Origin: Lamprobacter modestohalophilus
GTDB lineage: Bacteria > Pseudomonadota > Gammaproteobacteria > Chromatiales > Chromatiaceae
Direction: 5' to 3'
DNA: 64,000 bases
Assembly: GCF_016583905.1 (NCBI RefSeq)
Contig: NZ_NRRY01000009.1
Span: 1 to 64,000, forward strand
Position 1 is the stretch's first letter; every line of letters starts with the position of its first letter. The position numbers were made by a program, and so were the translations under genes. Of this stretch, positions 9,588 to 19,858 are shown one piece after another. The notes under the pieces were generated by a model. The model did no database searches. It saw only the letters and a program-made list of their open reading frames with translations, and was not told where the DNA came from.

Positions 9588-9968
9588 ATGCCGCACCGAT
9601 TCACCACAGCTTTCACCCTCTACGTCATCCGCGGGACCCAGATAAGCCTGTCGAATCAGGAAGAAGGTGACGACGGCTCTGGACTGTCGGTGGAAGAGGC
9701 CAAGCCTGCAGTCAAGCGCCCACCGCTCTACAAGGTGCTGCTTGTCAACGACGACTACACGCCAATGGAGTTCGTCGTCCATGTGCTTGAGTCCTTCTTC
9801 AGCATGTCGCCGGAAAAGGCGACCCAAGTCATGCTGCATGTGCACACGCGCGGCGTCGGTGTCTGCGGCGTCTTCACACGCGACATCGCCGAGACCAAGG
9901 TCTCGCAAGTCAATGATTTTTCGCGCAAAAACCACCATCCACTGCTGTGCACGATGGAGGAGGCTTGA
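9588..9968 (+). CDS. clpS: ClpS, adaptor of the ClpAP protease
   Basis: The ClpS core runs from [20 protein letters not shown] to the C-terminal segment with [10 protein letters not shown]. ClpS recognises N-terminal Leu, Phe, Tyr or Trp and hands the substrate to ClpA. The start is uncertain: ATG 9588 (126 residues, weak AGGT site) is chosen. The frame stays open to 9303, and the usual ClpS length of about 106 would need a non-ATG start near 9630. It lies 54 bases before clpA, in the conserved clpS-clpA order. Confidence 0.92.
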   Translation: MPHRFTTAFTLYVIRGTQISLSNQEEGDDGSGLSVEEAKPAVKRPPLYKVLLVNDDYTPMEFVVHVLESFFSMSPEKATQVMLHVHTRGVGVCGVFTRDIAETKVSQVNDFSRKNHHPLLCTMEEA

Positions 9969-10022
9969 GATGCGCCTTGAACAGCAATCCGTCTTCAACG
10001 AACCGTTCCGGGGTCACAGTCC

Positions 10023-12287
10023 ATGCTGAGCAAAGAGCTTGAATTCACGCTGAACCAGGCGTTCAAAGAGGCGCGGGCAAAGCGGCACGAGTACATGACG
10101 GTCGAGCACTTGCTGCTCTGCCTCATCGACAATCCAGCTGCCGCCAAGGTGCTTCGCGCCTGTGCCGCGGACAATGACAAACTGCGCATCGATGTGGCGA
10201 CCTTCATCGAAGAGACGACACCACTGATCGCCGAAAACGACGAGCGCGAGACCCAGCCCACGCTCGGCTTCCAGCGCGTGCTGCAGCGGGCTGTGTTCCA
10301 TGTGCAATCGGCCGGCAAGAAGGAGGTCACCGGCGCCAACGTCCTAGTCGCCTTGTTCAGCGAGCAGGACAGCCAAGCCGTGTATCTTCTGAGTCAACAA
10401 GACGTCTCCCGGCTGGATGTCGTCAACTACATCTCCCACGGTATCTCAAAGGTACCGGGCGAGGACCAAGATGACGATGCGCACGCCGAGCCAGACGAGG
10501 TGCGCAGCGACGACAAGGAGGCGCCGAGCGCGCTCGAGAACTTCGCCACGAATCTCAACGAGATGGCCCGCCAAGGCCGCATCGATCCGCTGATCGGCCG
10601 GGCCAGCGAGGTCGAGCGTACTGCCCAGATCCTTTGTCGGCGGCGCAAGAATAACCCACTGCTGGTCGGCGAGGCTGGCGTCGGCAAGACCGCCATCGCC
10701 GAAGGGCTGGCGAAGAAGATCGTTGACGGTGAAGTACCGGAGATCCTGAACGACGCGGTGATCTACGCCCTCGACCTCGGTTCGCTGGTGGCCGGCACCA
10801 AGTATCGCGGCGACTTCGAGAAGCGCCTGAAAGCGGTGCTTGCCGAGCTCAAGCGCAAGCCACACGCGATCCTGTTCATCGATGAGATTCACACCATCAT
10901 CGGTGCCGGCGCCGCCTCCGGTGGCGTTATGGACGCCTCCAACCTGATCAAGCCGGTACTCGCCTCGGGCGATCTACGCTGCATTGGCTCCACCACCTAT
11001 CAGGAGTATCGCGGCATCTTCGAGAAGGATCGCGCACTGGCGCGACGGTTCCAGAAGATCGATGTCAACGAGCCCTCAGTCGAAGAGACCATCGAGATCC
11101 TCAAGGGCCTCAAGAGCCGCTTCGAAGAACATCATCAGGTCAGCTATACCAACCCGGCGCTGCGCGCCGCCGCTGAGCTCTCGGCCAAGTACATCAACGA
11201 CCGTCATCTGCCCGACAAGGCGATCGATGTGATCGACGAAGCGGGCGCCAACGTCCAGCTGCGCCCCGCCGCCAAGCGCAAGAAGCGCATCGATGTGACC
11301 GATGTCGAAAGCATCGTCGCCAAGATCGCGCGTATCCCGACGCGCAAGGTGTCCAGCTCCGATACCGAGTCGTTGCGCCATCTCGATCGCGACCTGAAGA
11401 TGGTGGTCTATGGCCAGGAAGAGGCCATCGATGCGCTGACATCGGCGATTCGGATGAATCGCTCTGGCCTCGGCACCGACGAAAAGCCAATCGGCTCGTT
11501 CCTGTTCACCGGCCCCACCGGCGTCGGCAAGACCGAGGTCACGCGCCAGCTCGCGCGCATCATGAGCCTGGAGCTGATCCGCTTCGACATGTCCGAATAC
11601 ATGGAGCGGCATACGGTGTCACGCCTCATCGGCGCCCCGCCCGGCTATGTCGGCTTCGACCAGGGCGGCCTGCTGACCGAGGAGATCACCAAGCATCCGC
11701 ACTCGGTGCTACTGCTCGACGAGATCGAGAAGGCCCATCCCGACGTCTTCAACCTGCTGCTGCAGGTCATGGACCATGGCAGCCTGACCGACAACAACGG
11801 CCGCAAGGCGGATTTCCGCAACGTCGTGCTGGTGATGACCACCAACGCCGGTGCCGAGGAGACCAGCCGCCGCTCGATCGGCTTCACCGAGCAGGATCAC
11901 TCGACCGATGGCATGGAGGCGCTGAAGAAGTACTTCACGCCTGAGTTCCGCAACCGGCTCGACGCGATCGTTCAATTTGGCGCGCTCGACGCCAAGACCA
12001 TTGGCAGCGTCGTCGACAAGTTCCTGTTCGAACTCGAGGCACAGCTCGCTGAGAAGAAGGTGGCGCTGATGGTTGAGCCAGAGGCCCGTGCTTGGCTAGC
12101 AGAGAAGGGTTACGACCCGAAGATGGGCGCCCGACCGATGGCGCGCGTGATCAAAGACCACATCAAGAAGCCGCTCGCGAACGAACTGCTATTCGGCGAG
12201 CTCAGCGGTGGTGGAACCGTCGTGGTGCGTCTCGGCGAGGACGACGAGCTAACGTTCGGCTTTGAGACCGAGAAGACGGCCGCTTGA
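10023..12287 (+). CDS. clpA: ATP-dependent Clp protease ATP-binding subunit ClpA
   Basis: A 754-residue AAA+ unfoldase of the ClpAP protease. It has an N-terminal double Clp-N repeat (about 1-145), an acidic linker, AAA1 with Walker A GEAGVGKTA near 215 and AAA2 with GPTGVGKTE near 497. The C-terminus holds the D2-small domain. The length matches E. coli ClpA (758) and there is no middle coiled coil, so it is not ClpB. The partner ClpP is not in the window. Downstream genes bpt and aat create the N-degrons that ClpS-ClpA reads. Confidence 0.97.
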   Translation: MLSKELEFTLNQAFKEARAKRHEYMTVEHLLLCLIDNPAAAKVLRACAADNDKLRIDVATFIEETTPLIAENDERETQPTLGFQRVLQRAVFHVQSAGKKEVTGANVLVALFSEQDSQAVYLLSQQDVSRLDVVNYISHGISKVPGEDQDDDAHAEPDEVRSDDKEAPSALENFATNLNEMARQGRIDPLIGRASEVERTAQILCRRRKNNPLLVGEAGVGKTAIAEGLAKKIVDGEVPEILNDAVIYALDLGSLVAGTKYRGDFEKRLKAVLAELKRKPHAILFIDEIHTIIGAGAASGGVMDASNLIKPVLASGDLRCIGSTTYQEYRGIFEKDRALARRFQKIDVNEPSVEETIEILKGLKSRFEEHHQVSYTNPALRAAAELSAKYINDRHLPDKAIDVIDEAGANVQLRPAAKRKKRIDVTDVESIVAKIARIPTRKVSSSDTESLRHLDRDLKMVVYGQEEAIDALTSAIRMNRSGLGTDEKPIGSFLFTGPTGVGKTEVTRQLARIMSLELIRFDMSEYMERHTVSRLIGAPPGYVGFDQGGLLTEEITKHPHSVLLLDEIEKAHPDVFNLLLQVMDHGSLTDNNGRKADFRNVVLVMTTNAGAEETSRRSIGFTEQDHSTDGMEALKKYFTPEFRNRLDAIVQFGALDAKTIGSVVDKFLFELEAQLAEKKVALMVEPEARAWLAEKGYDPKMGARPMARVIKDHIKKPLANELLFGELSGGGTVVVRLGEDDELTFGFETEKTAA

Positions 12288-12399
12288 GGTTATTGGCATT
12301 CTAAGGAGCCCGGATTCAGGGATGATCCGTGGCCCAACCTAATGCACAGAGCGCGTCGCCACCCTGGACCAGGCAGCCCTTACTGCACGGTCACCGCGA

Positions 12400-12618
12400 T
12401 TAGCGAACGCGATAGGTGATGCGGCCCTTGGTCAGGTCATAAGGGGTCAGCTCAACCGTGACCTTATCGCCCGTGAGGATGCGGATGTAATGCTTACGCA
12501 TCTTGCCGGAGATATGGGCGGTGACAATGTGACCGTTCTCGAGCTCAACCCGAAATACGGTGTTCGGCAGGGTCTCGGTGACCACGCCTTCCATCTGGAT
12601 TACGTCTTCTTTTGCCAT
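12400..12618 (-). CDS. infA: Translation initiation factor IF-1
   Basis: A 72-residue OB-fold protein, full length. The N-terminus KEDVIQMEG and the [13 protein letters not shown] segment are near-invariant IF-1 motifs. It binds the 30S A-site during initiation. It converges with clpA. The same clpA-infA-aat neighbourhood is found in E. coli. Confidence 0.97.
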   Translation of the reverse strand: MAKEDVIQMEGVVTETLPNTVFRVELENGHIVTAHISGKMRKHYIRILTGDKVTVELTPYDLTKGRITYRVR

Positions 12619-12753
12619 GACTATGAAATCTGTGTCGTGATATCGCGTACGGACTGAGCATCAGCCAAGGGCGACCTGCCCTAGCGAATCGCCGCCGTAA
12701 AACCGCACGAGTATATCACAGGCCAGCCTGACCCTTGGAATCGGGGGATACCC

Positions 12754-13509
12754 TCAAGACGCGAAACGGATCTGCTCAGCGCGCTCGAAACGCTGCCACT
12801 GCTGACCATCCCAGGCCTCGATCGGCCGAAATCGATCCTTGTAGGCCATCTTCGGGCTCTCCTCGATCCAGTATCCCAGATACAGGTAGCTCAGGCCCAG
12901 CCGCGCGGCCTCACGCGCCTGCGTCAGCACCGCATAGGTGCCGGGCGCTCGCGCCGCGAGATCGGGGTCAAAGAAGGTATAGAGTGCGGAGAGGCCGTCC
13001 GGGAAGATGTCGGTCACCGCCACCGACATGAGCCGCTCGCCCAAGTAGGCCTCGATGAACCAGGTCTGACCACCCCAAGGGCTGAGCAGGAAACGCATGT
13101 AGGTCTCGACCGAGACATCGTCGGCCATATCGCCGTCACTGTGCCGCGCCAGGATATAGCGCTCGTAGAGCTGGTAATGCACCGGCCGCAACTGCACTGG
13201 CTTGAAGGCGATGCGCACATCGGTATCGTTCAACGCCGCATTTCGGCGCTGGGAGCGGCTCATCGCCAGGTCGGCGACCGGAACCCGCACCGGGATACAA
13301 CGCTGACAACCGCGACAGGCGGGGCGATAGAAGTGCATACCGCTGCGCCGAAAGCCGATCTGCTGCAGCCACTGCGCCCGCTCGCGATCGATCCGCGCCA
13401 TGGGGTCGACGAACAGGGTCCGAGCGCGCAACCCTTCGATATAGGAACAGTCATGTTCGCCGGTGAGATAGAGCTGCAGATGGCCCGGGATGGTCCGATT
13501 CGCGTTCAT
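12754..13509 (-). CDS. bpt: Aspartate/glutamate leucyltransferase (Bpt, bacterial ATE-like)
   Basis: A 251-residue protein of the bacterial arginyltransferase-like family. These enzymes transfer Leu from tRNA to proteins with N-terminal Asp or Glu, making them ClpS substrates. The N-terminal cysteine set HDCSY (Cys21) and ACRGCQRC (Cys65, 68, 71) is intact, as is the later LGYWIEESPKMAYKDRFRP segment. It lies 31 bases downstream of aat on the same strand. Together they feed primary destabilising residues to ClpS-ClpA. Confidence 0.93.
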   Translation of the reverse strand: MNANRTIPGHLQLYLTGEHDCSYIEGLRARTLFVDPMARIDRERAQWLQQIGFRRSGMHFYRPACRGCQRCIPVRVPVADLAMSRSQRRNAALNDTDVRIAFKPVQLRPVHYQLYERYILARHSDGDMADDVSVETYMRFLLSPWGGQTWFIEAYLGERLMSVAVTDIFPDGLSALYTFFDPDLAARAPGTYAVLTQAREAARLGLSYLYLGYWIEESPKMAYKDRFRPIEAWDGQQWQRFERAEQIRFAS

Positions 13510-13539
13510 TGCAATGACGTCCTACAGCGGTCGCAGACC

Positions 13540-14316
13540 TCAGTCTGCGCAAACGCGCTCATCTGAGCAAGCGCCTGAACAAGCGTCCGAACAACCAGGA
13601 TAATGCAGTTGGCCATCATCCCAGTGGCCAATCGGCGACGGCCGATCGCGCAGCGCGTGCAGGCGGGCCAAGAAGCGCTCGCGTGGCATGAGCTCGGCCC
13701 CCATGCGTTGCAGATGCGAGGTCAAAACCTGGCAATCGATCAGCTCGACTTTGTGGCGGATCAGGTGCTCACACAGGTGCACCAGTGCCACCTTGGAGGC
13801 ATTGTCGACCCGGCTGAACATGGATTCGCCGAAGAAGGCGCCGCCGATCGCAACCCCATAGAGACCGCCCACCAAGTGCCCGTCTTGCCAGACCTCAATG
13901 GAATGGGCAATCCCGTGCACATGGAGGCCACAGTAGGCGCTGATCATCTCCGGCAGCAGCCAAGTTCCCTGGCTGCCCGGCCGCGGCCCGGCACAGGCGC
14001 GGATGACCGCCGGAAAATCGCGATCCATGGTGACAGCAAACGCCCGCCGACGCAGCAGCTTGCGCAAGCTGCGCGAACAATGTAAATCGCTCGGAATCAA
14101 GACGGTTCGTGGGTCCGGTGACCACCACAGAATGGGGTCGCCTTCGCTGTACCAAGGAAAGATGCCATGCCGATAGGCGTTGATGAGGCGCCCGTTGCTC
14201 AGATCCCCTCCCACCGCGAGCAGGCCATCCGGGTCGCGCATGGCCTCTGACGGGTCAGGAAACGAACCGCTGGGGTCATTTGGCGCCAAGAGATAGGGCA
14301 TCGACATCGCTGACAC
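13540..14316 (-). CDS. aat: Leucyl/phenylalanyl-tRNA-protein transferase
   Basis: An Aat-family enzyme that adds Leu or Phe to N-terminal Arg/Lys of proteins. Family blocks GLLAVGGDLS, HGIFPWY and PILWWSPDPR are clear. The frame is open to 14469, but that overlaps the upstream gene by 124 bases. A strong GGAGGG site at about 14327-14332 best fits a GTG at 14316 or TTG at 14319. ATGs at 14307 and 14301 are further possibilities. Any of these gives the family's usual N-terminal length. It forms an operon with the DUF482 gene upstream and bpt downstream. Confidence 0.95.
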   Translation of the reverse strand: MSAMSMPYLLAPNDPSGSFPDPSEAMRDPDGLLAVGGDLSNGRLINAYRHGIFPWYSEGDPILWWSPDPRTVLIPSDLHCSRSLRKLLRRRAFAVTMDRDFPAVIRACAGPRPGSQGTWLLPEMISAYCGLHVHGIAHSIEVWQDGHLVGGLYGVAIGGAFFGESMFSRVDNASKVALVHLCEHLIRHKVELIDCQVLTSHLQRMGAELMPRERFLARLHALRDRPSPIGHWDDGQLHYPGCSDACSGACSDERVCAD

Positions 14317-14345
14317 CAACCGGGCTCCCTCCATAAACGTCCCAA

Positions 14346-15491
14346 TCAACCCAGATCGCGCCGGTAAGGGCTGCGCTCGTTCATCTCGGCGATGTACTCT
14401 TCCACCGCCTCGATCTCGTGCTCGAGGAACTTGCCAATCGGCTCGTGAAATCCGGGCTCGGCAATCCAATGCGCGGACCAGGTGCGGGTCGGCAAGAAGC
14501 CGCGTGCAACCTTGTGCTCACCCTGCGCGCCTGGCTCGAAGCCGCTGAGCCCCTGTGCGATGCAGTGCTCGAGCCCTTGGTAGTAGCAGGCCTCGAAGTG
14601 CAGGCTATGGAACTCCTTGGAGCAGCCCCAGTGTCGACCATAGAGGGTTCGCGCACCGACCAAGCAGAAGGCTGCGGCAACGATCTCACCCGCGTGCTCT
14701 GCGAGCACCAGCAGCGTACTGTCGCCCATCTGAGCGCCGAGCTCGCGAAAGAAGGGTAACGATAGGGTCGGGATGCCACCCCGCTTGTCGAAGGTATCCT
14801 CATAGAGTTGATGGAAGATCGTCCATTCCTCGGCGGTCGCCTCGCTGCCCGGCACTCGGCGGATCGAGACGCCAGCCTCTGCCACCCGACGACGCTCGCG
14901 CTTGATCTTCTTGCGCTTCTCGGCGCTGAAGCGGGCGAGCATGGCGTCAAAATCGGCGTAGCCCTGGTTCTGCCAATGGAACTGACAGCCTAACCGCGGC
15001 ATGAACCCCGCCGTGCGCATCCAGCCGGTCTCTTCATCGCTGCTGAAGAGCCAGTGCAGCCCGGAGACGCCCATCTGCTTGGCGACCTCGAGTGACCCCT
15101 TGATCAAGGCCGCTGCAAGCTCGGCCCGATTCGGCGCATCACCGGTCAGCACACGCTGCCCGGTCGCGGGCGTATAGGGCGAGGCAACCACGAGCTTGGG
15201 ATAATACTCGAGCCCGGAGCGCCGATAGGCGTCGGCCCAGGCCCAGTCGAAGACGAACTCGCCGTAGGAGTTGAATTTGAGATAACAGGGGGCAACCGCA
15301 ACCAACCGCTCGGCCTGATCGAACAGGCCAAGATGACGCGGTAGCCAGCCGAAGCGCTCGCCAACGCAGCCGTGCCGCTCCATCGCCGCGAGGAACTCGT
15401 GCCGCAGATGCGGCAGATCCTCACCCGCGAGCCGATTCCAGTCGGCCGCAGTGAATTGATCGATCGATGAGTAAACGCGGAGCTGATACAT
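14346..15491 (-). CDS. GNAT-fold acyltransferase of the DUF482/COG3146 family
   Basis: A 381-residue protein of the DUF482 group, a FemAB/GNAT-like family named for supposed peptidoglycan-related biosynthesis. Recognisable segments are an N-terminal PHLRHEFLAAMERHG, then KFNSYGEFVFDWAWADAY, and the ASPYTPATGQR region. The C-terminal half has the GNAT-like fold with GRHWGCSKEFHSLHFE. Substrates are unknown for most members. It is the first gene of a probable DUF482-aat-bpt transcription unit. Confidence 0.85.
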   Translation of the reverse strand: MYQLRVYSSIDQFTAADWNRLAGEDLPHLRHEFLAAMERHGCVGERFGWLPRHLGLFDQAERLVAVAPCYLKFNSYGEFVFDWAWADAYRRSGLEYYPKLVVASPYTPATGQRVLTGDAPNRAELAAALIKGSLEVAKQMGVSGLHWLFSSDEETGWMRTAGFMPRLGCQFHWQNQGYADFDAMLARFSAEKRKKIKRERRRVAEAGVSIRRVPGSEATAEEWTIFHQLYEDTFDKRGGIPTLSLPFFRELGAQMGDSTLLVLAEHAGEIVAAAFCLVGARTLYGRHWGCSKEFHSLHFEACYYQGLEHCIAQGLSGFEPGAQGEHKVARGFLPTRTWSAHWIAEPGFHEPIGKFLEHEIEAVEEYIAEMNERSPYRRDLG

Positions 15492-15497
15492 CGCCCC

Positions 15498-15794
15498 TTA
15501 GAATGGCCACCATCGGATCAGTTGCAAGAGGAAGGCCACAGCGGCCAGCGCGCAACCGGCCGTGATCAAGATAAAACGTCCAGTCCAGCCCTGATGCCGA
15601 CCGTGCTGAATGCCTAGCACGACACCGGCAAGACACAGGATCAAGCCAAACTCGCTGACCATCAGCAGCGTCAGCAATGGCAACAAGGGACCAGACTCGG
15701 GATCAGCCGACCGGCTCCCGCCACCGATCCAGAGCACCCCGAGAAGAGGCACGGCCAGGGTCAGCGCAATAGCCGGAAACTGGTGACGCTTCAT
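15498..15794 (-). CDS. Small integral membrane protein, unknown function
   Basis: A 98-residue protein with three predicted membrane helices (about 7-25, 38-62, 72-92) and an aromatic C-terminus RWWPF. The start ATG at 15794 has an ideal GAGGAGG site 8 bases upstream; a longer frame running into trxB has no such signal. I do not recognise the family. It sits between trxB (53 bases upstream) and the DUF482 gene (6 bases downstream), so the three may share a transcript. Confidence 0.7.
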   Translation of the reverse strand: MKRHQFPAIALTLAVPLLGVLWIGGGSRSADPESGPLLPLLTLLMVSEFGLILCLAGVVLGIQHGRHQGWTGRFILITAGCALAAVAFLLQLIRWWPF

Positions 15795-15846
15795 CGCCGC
15801 ATTCCTCCTCGGTTCCGCACTCGGTTCCAAGCCAGCCGCCGCAGGC

Positions 15847-16827
<981 letters not shown>

Positions 16828-16944
16828 TCAAACCGTTGATGGTACGCAGGCACCCGACCAGGGTAAAGCAGCACGCCAGCATCAGGGCTTTCAGCCCGAC
16901 CCAGTCACTATCATCGAAACACGACGAAGTTCCCCGTCTAAGGC

Positions 16945-16950
16945 TATAAT
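16945..16950 (+). promoter_or_regulatory. Consensus -10 box upstream of ftsK
   Basis: A perfect TATAAT lies 24 bases before the ftsK start codon. I see no good -35, so an activator or extended contacts may be needed. An AGGAGG ribosome site follows at 16963-16968. Confidence 0.5.
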
Positions 16951-16973
16951 CCGCCAAACGTTAGGAGGATCAT

Positions 16974-19853
16974 GTGGAACAAGCGACTCGACTCAGACAC
17001 GCCCGTCTCGGTGATTATCTAGAGCGCGCCTGGCGCGAAGGAGCACTCTGGGCCGTCGTCATCATTTCACTCTATCTGGTGTTGGCGCTCGCCACCTACT
17101 CACCGGATGACCCCGGCTGGTCCTTCGCCGGGGAACAGGCCATGGTCGCCAACACCGGCGGGCGCTTTGGCGCCTGGTTTGCCGATCTGTCCCTGTTCCT
17201 GTTCGGTGTGTTTGCCTATCTCATCCCGATCGGCCTGGCTGCAAGCGCCTTTCTGATCTTCCGCGAGCGCGAGCCAGAGCCCGAGACCAAGCTCTATTGG
17301 CTCGTATTACGCTGGATCGGGCTTCTACTCACCCTCGCCGCCGGCGCCGGCCTCGCCAGCCTGCAGTTTGCTGGCCCATTCGGCGATCTTCCAAACGGCA
17401 TCGGCGGCGGCCTTGGCCAGATGGTCTCTGAACTCGCGGCGGCGGCCATCGGCCTCGGCGGCGGCTCGCTGTTATTACTCGGGCTGCTGCTGATTGGCCT
17501 GTCGCTGTTCACCGGACTCTCGCCGCTGCTCATCGTCGATGGCATCGGCGACCTGACCCTCATGGTACTGCGTTTCCCCGTGCCGCTCTATCGGCGCATC
17601 AGCGCAACGCTCGCTGAGCGCCGTCAGCGACAGGATTGGGAGGCCGAATGGGAGGACGAAGACGACTCCGAACAGGACTGGCTTGACGAGATCGAGGACG
17701 ATGATGCCGACGCATTAGAAAAGCGTGTCGAGCCATGGCGCAGTAGCGCGAGCCGCTTCGACGAGATCGACCTGCCCGAGACCACGGCTCCGCAGCAGAC
17801 GCCCAAACAGACGCCCAGGAACGCGATTCGTAGCCTCAATGACGAGACGCACGGCCATTCAACCGAGCTGGCCGAGACAGGCTTAAGCATGGGCGTGCCG
17901 CCTCTGCATAGCGCCGAGCCAAACCTCCAGATCAGGGTCGGTACGGGCTTCGATTCCTCGTCGACGCTGGCCCGCGCCGCCACGCAAGGACGACCGAGCG
18001 AGCCGCTCTCAGCGCCAGCTTCAACATCGGTGGCCGAGACGGCCAAGCACGAAGACGCCGAGTCGCTTGGATCTGGCTGGCAGGAGCCAGCAAGCGAGCG
18101 GACAGTAGAGACTCAAACGCCTGCTACCGAGGCCCTTTCGCCGACCCTCGCAGAGCGCTCGATGCCGGCCGCCGCTGCGAGCCCAACGCTGTCGCCGACC
18201 CCTGCGATAACGCCCCTGGCGCCCCCGGTGGTCGAGCCGGCCTGGGCCGACGCAGCGACCTTCACCCATACGCCCGCGGCCCGGCCCGCAGTTCCGCAGC
18301 CAGCGCCGAGCGGCACCATGGCGATCCGCGGCGACTTCAGCCAGCGGCCACCGCTCGACCTGCTCGATCCACCCCGGCGCAGCGGCAATGCCGCCACGCC
18401 AGAGCAGATCGAAGCCATGTCGCACGAGCTCGAGGCGCGACTGGCTGAGTTTGGCGTCGTCGCCGAGGTGGTCGAGGTGCATCCCGGCCCGGTCGTCGCG
18501 CTCTTCGAGCTTGAGCTCGCCCCCGGTGTCAAAGTCAGCAAGATCACCGGCCTGAGCAAGGATATCGCGCGCGCCCTGTCGAAGATTAGCGTGCGTGTGG
18601 TCGAGGTCATCCCCGGCAAGTCAGTGATCGGCATCGAGGTGCCGAACGATCAACGCGAGATGGTCACCCTGAGCGAGATCATCGGCTCGCGCGCCTATCA
18701 CGAGGCTAAATCGCCGCTGACCATCAGCATGGGCACCAACATCTCTGGCGAGCCGGTGGTCGCCGACCTGGGTCGGATGCCGCATGCGCTGATCGCCGGC
18801 ACCACCGGCTCCGGTAAATCGGTCGCCATCAACGCCATGATCCTGAGCCTGGTCTACAAGGCTGGCCCGGATGATGTGCGCCTGATCATGGTCGACCCGA
18901 AGATGCTCGAGCTCTCGGTCTACGAGGGTATCCCGCATCTGCTCACGCCGGTGGTCACCGATATGAAGGAGGCTGCCAACGCGCTGCGCTGGTGTGTCGG
19001 CGAGATGGAGCGCCGCTACAAGCTGATGGCCTCTCTCGGCGTGCGCAATATCGCCGGCTACAACCGCAAGGTGCTCGACGCCATCGCCGCCGGCGAGCCG
19101 ATCTCGGACCCGACCTATGCGCCGCTGGTCAACGCCGCCATCGCCCAGGGCTTCGAACCGCCCGAGGTGCCCACGCTTGAGAAGCTGCCGAACATCGTCG
19201 TCATCATCGACGAGCTCGCCGACATGATGATGGTGGTCGGCAAGAAGGTCGAAGAGCTGATCGCACGCCTAGCGCAAAAGGCACGTGCCTCTGGCATCCA
19301 TCTCCTACTGGCAACCCAGCGCCCGTCGGTCGACGTGCTCACCGGCCTGATCAAGGCCAACATCCCAACCCGAATGGCGTTCAAGGTCTCGGCCCGGGTC
19401 GACTCGCGCACCGTGCTCGATCAGATGGGCGCCGAACATCTGCTGGGCCATGGCGACATGCTCTATCTGCCGCCGGGCGGCAGCATCTCGCAGCGCGTCC
19501 ATGGCGCCTTCGTCGACGACCATGAGGTGCATAAGGTGGTCGACTTCCTCAAGCAGCAGGGGACGCCCGAGTACATCGAGAACATCCTGCAAGAGCCGTC
19601 CGACCATCTACCCGGCATCGATCCGGAACCCAAAGGCGGCGGCGATGTCGAGGATCAAGATCCGCTGTTCGACGAGGCGGTGCAGATCGTCGTCGAGAGT
19701 CGCCGCGCCTCGATCTCAGGCGTCCAACGGCGGCTGAAGATCGGCTACAACCGCGCCGCGCGCATGATCGAGGAGATGGAACGCATCGGCGTCGTCGGCC
19801 CCGCCGAGACCAACGGTAACCGCGAAGTGCTCGCGCCCCCACCACAGGACTGA
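16974..19853 (+). CDS. ftsK: DNA translocase FtsK
   Basis: A 959-residue septal DNA pump. There are four N-terminal membrane segments (about 23-170), then a long acidic, Pro/Ala-rich linker (about 215-470), then the motor domain. Its Walker A is GTTGSGKSVAIN near 608. A C-terminal winged-helix gamma domain (about 885-950) would read KOPS sites. The start is GTG 16974, 5 bases after AGGAGG; an ATG two bases earlier is out of frame. The linker is shorter than in E. coli (1329 residues). FtsK coordinates chromosome dimer resolution at dif with division. Confidence 0.95.
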   Translation: MEQATRLRHARLGDYLERAWREGALWAVVIISLYLVLALATYSPDDPGWSFAGEQAMVANTGGRFGAWFADLSLFLFGVFAYLIPIGLAASAFLIFREREPEPETKLYWLVLRWIGLLLTLAAGAGLASLQFAGPFGDLPNGIGGGLGQMVSELAAAAIGLGGGSLLLLGLLLIGLSLFTGLSPLLIVDGIGDLTLMVLRFPVPLYRRISATLAERRQRQDWEAEWEDEDDSEQDWLDEIEDDDADALEKRVEPWRSSASRFDEIDLPETTAPQQTPKQTPRNAIRSLNDETHGHSTELAETGLSMGVPPLHSAEPNLQIRVGTGFDSSSTLARAATQGRPSEPLSAPASTSVAETAKHEDAESLGSGWQEPASERTVETQTPATEALSPTLAERSMPAAAASPTLSPTPAITPLAPPVVEPAWADAATFTHTPAARPAVPQPAPSGTMAIRGDFSQRPPLDLLDPPRRSGNAATPEQIEAMSHELEARLAEFGVVAEVVEVHPGPVVALFELELAPGVKVSKITGLSKDIARALSKISVRVVEVIPGKSVIGIEVPNDQREMVTLSEIIGSRAYHEAKSPLTISMGTNISGEPVVADLGRMPHALIAGTTGSGKSVAINAMILSLVYKAGPDDVRLIMVDPKMLELSVYEGIPHLLTPVVTDMKEAANALRWCVGEMERRYKLMASLGVRNIAGYNRKVLDAIAAGEPISDPTYAPLVNAAIAQGFEPPEVPTLEKLPNIVVIIDELADMMMVVGKKVEELIARLAQKARASGIHLLLATQRPSVDVLTGLIKANIPTRMAFKVSARVDSRTVLDQMGAEHLLGHGDMLYLPPGGSISQRVHGAFVDDHEVHKVVDFLKQQGTPEYIENILQEPSDHLPGIDPEPKGGGDVEDQDPLFDEAVQIVVESRRASISGVQRRLKIGYNRAARMIEEMERIGVVGPAETNGNREVLAPPPQD

Positions 19854-19858
19854 ATCTC

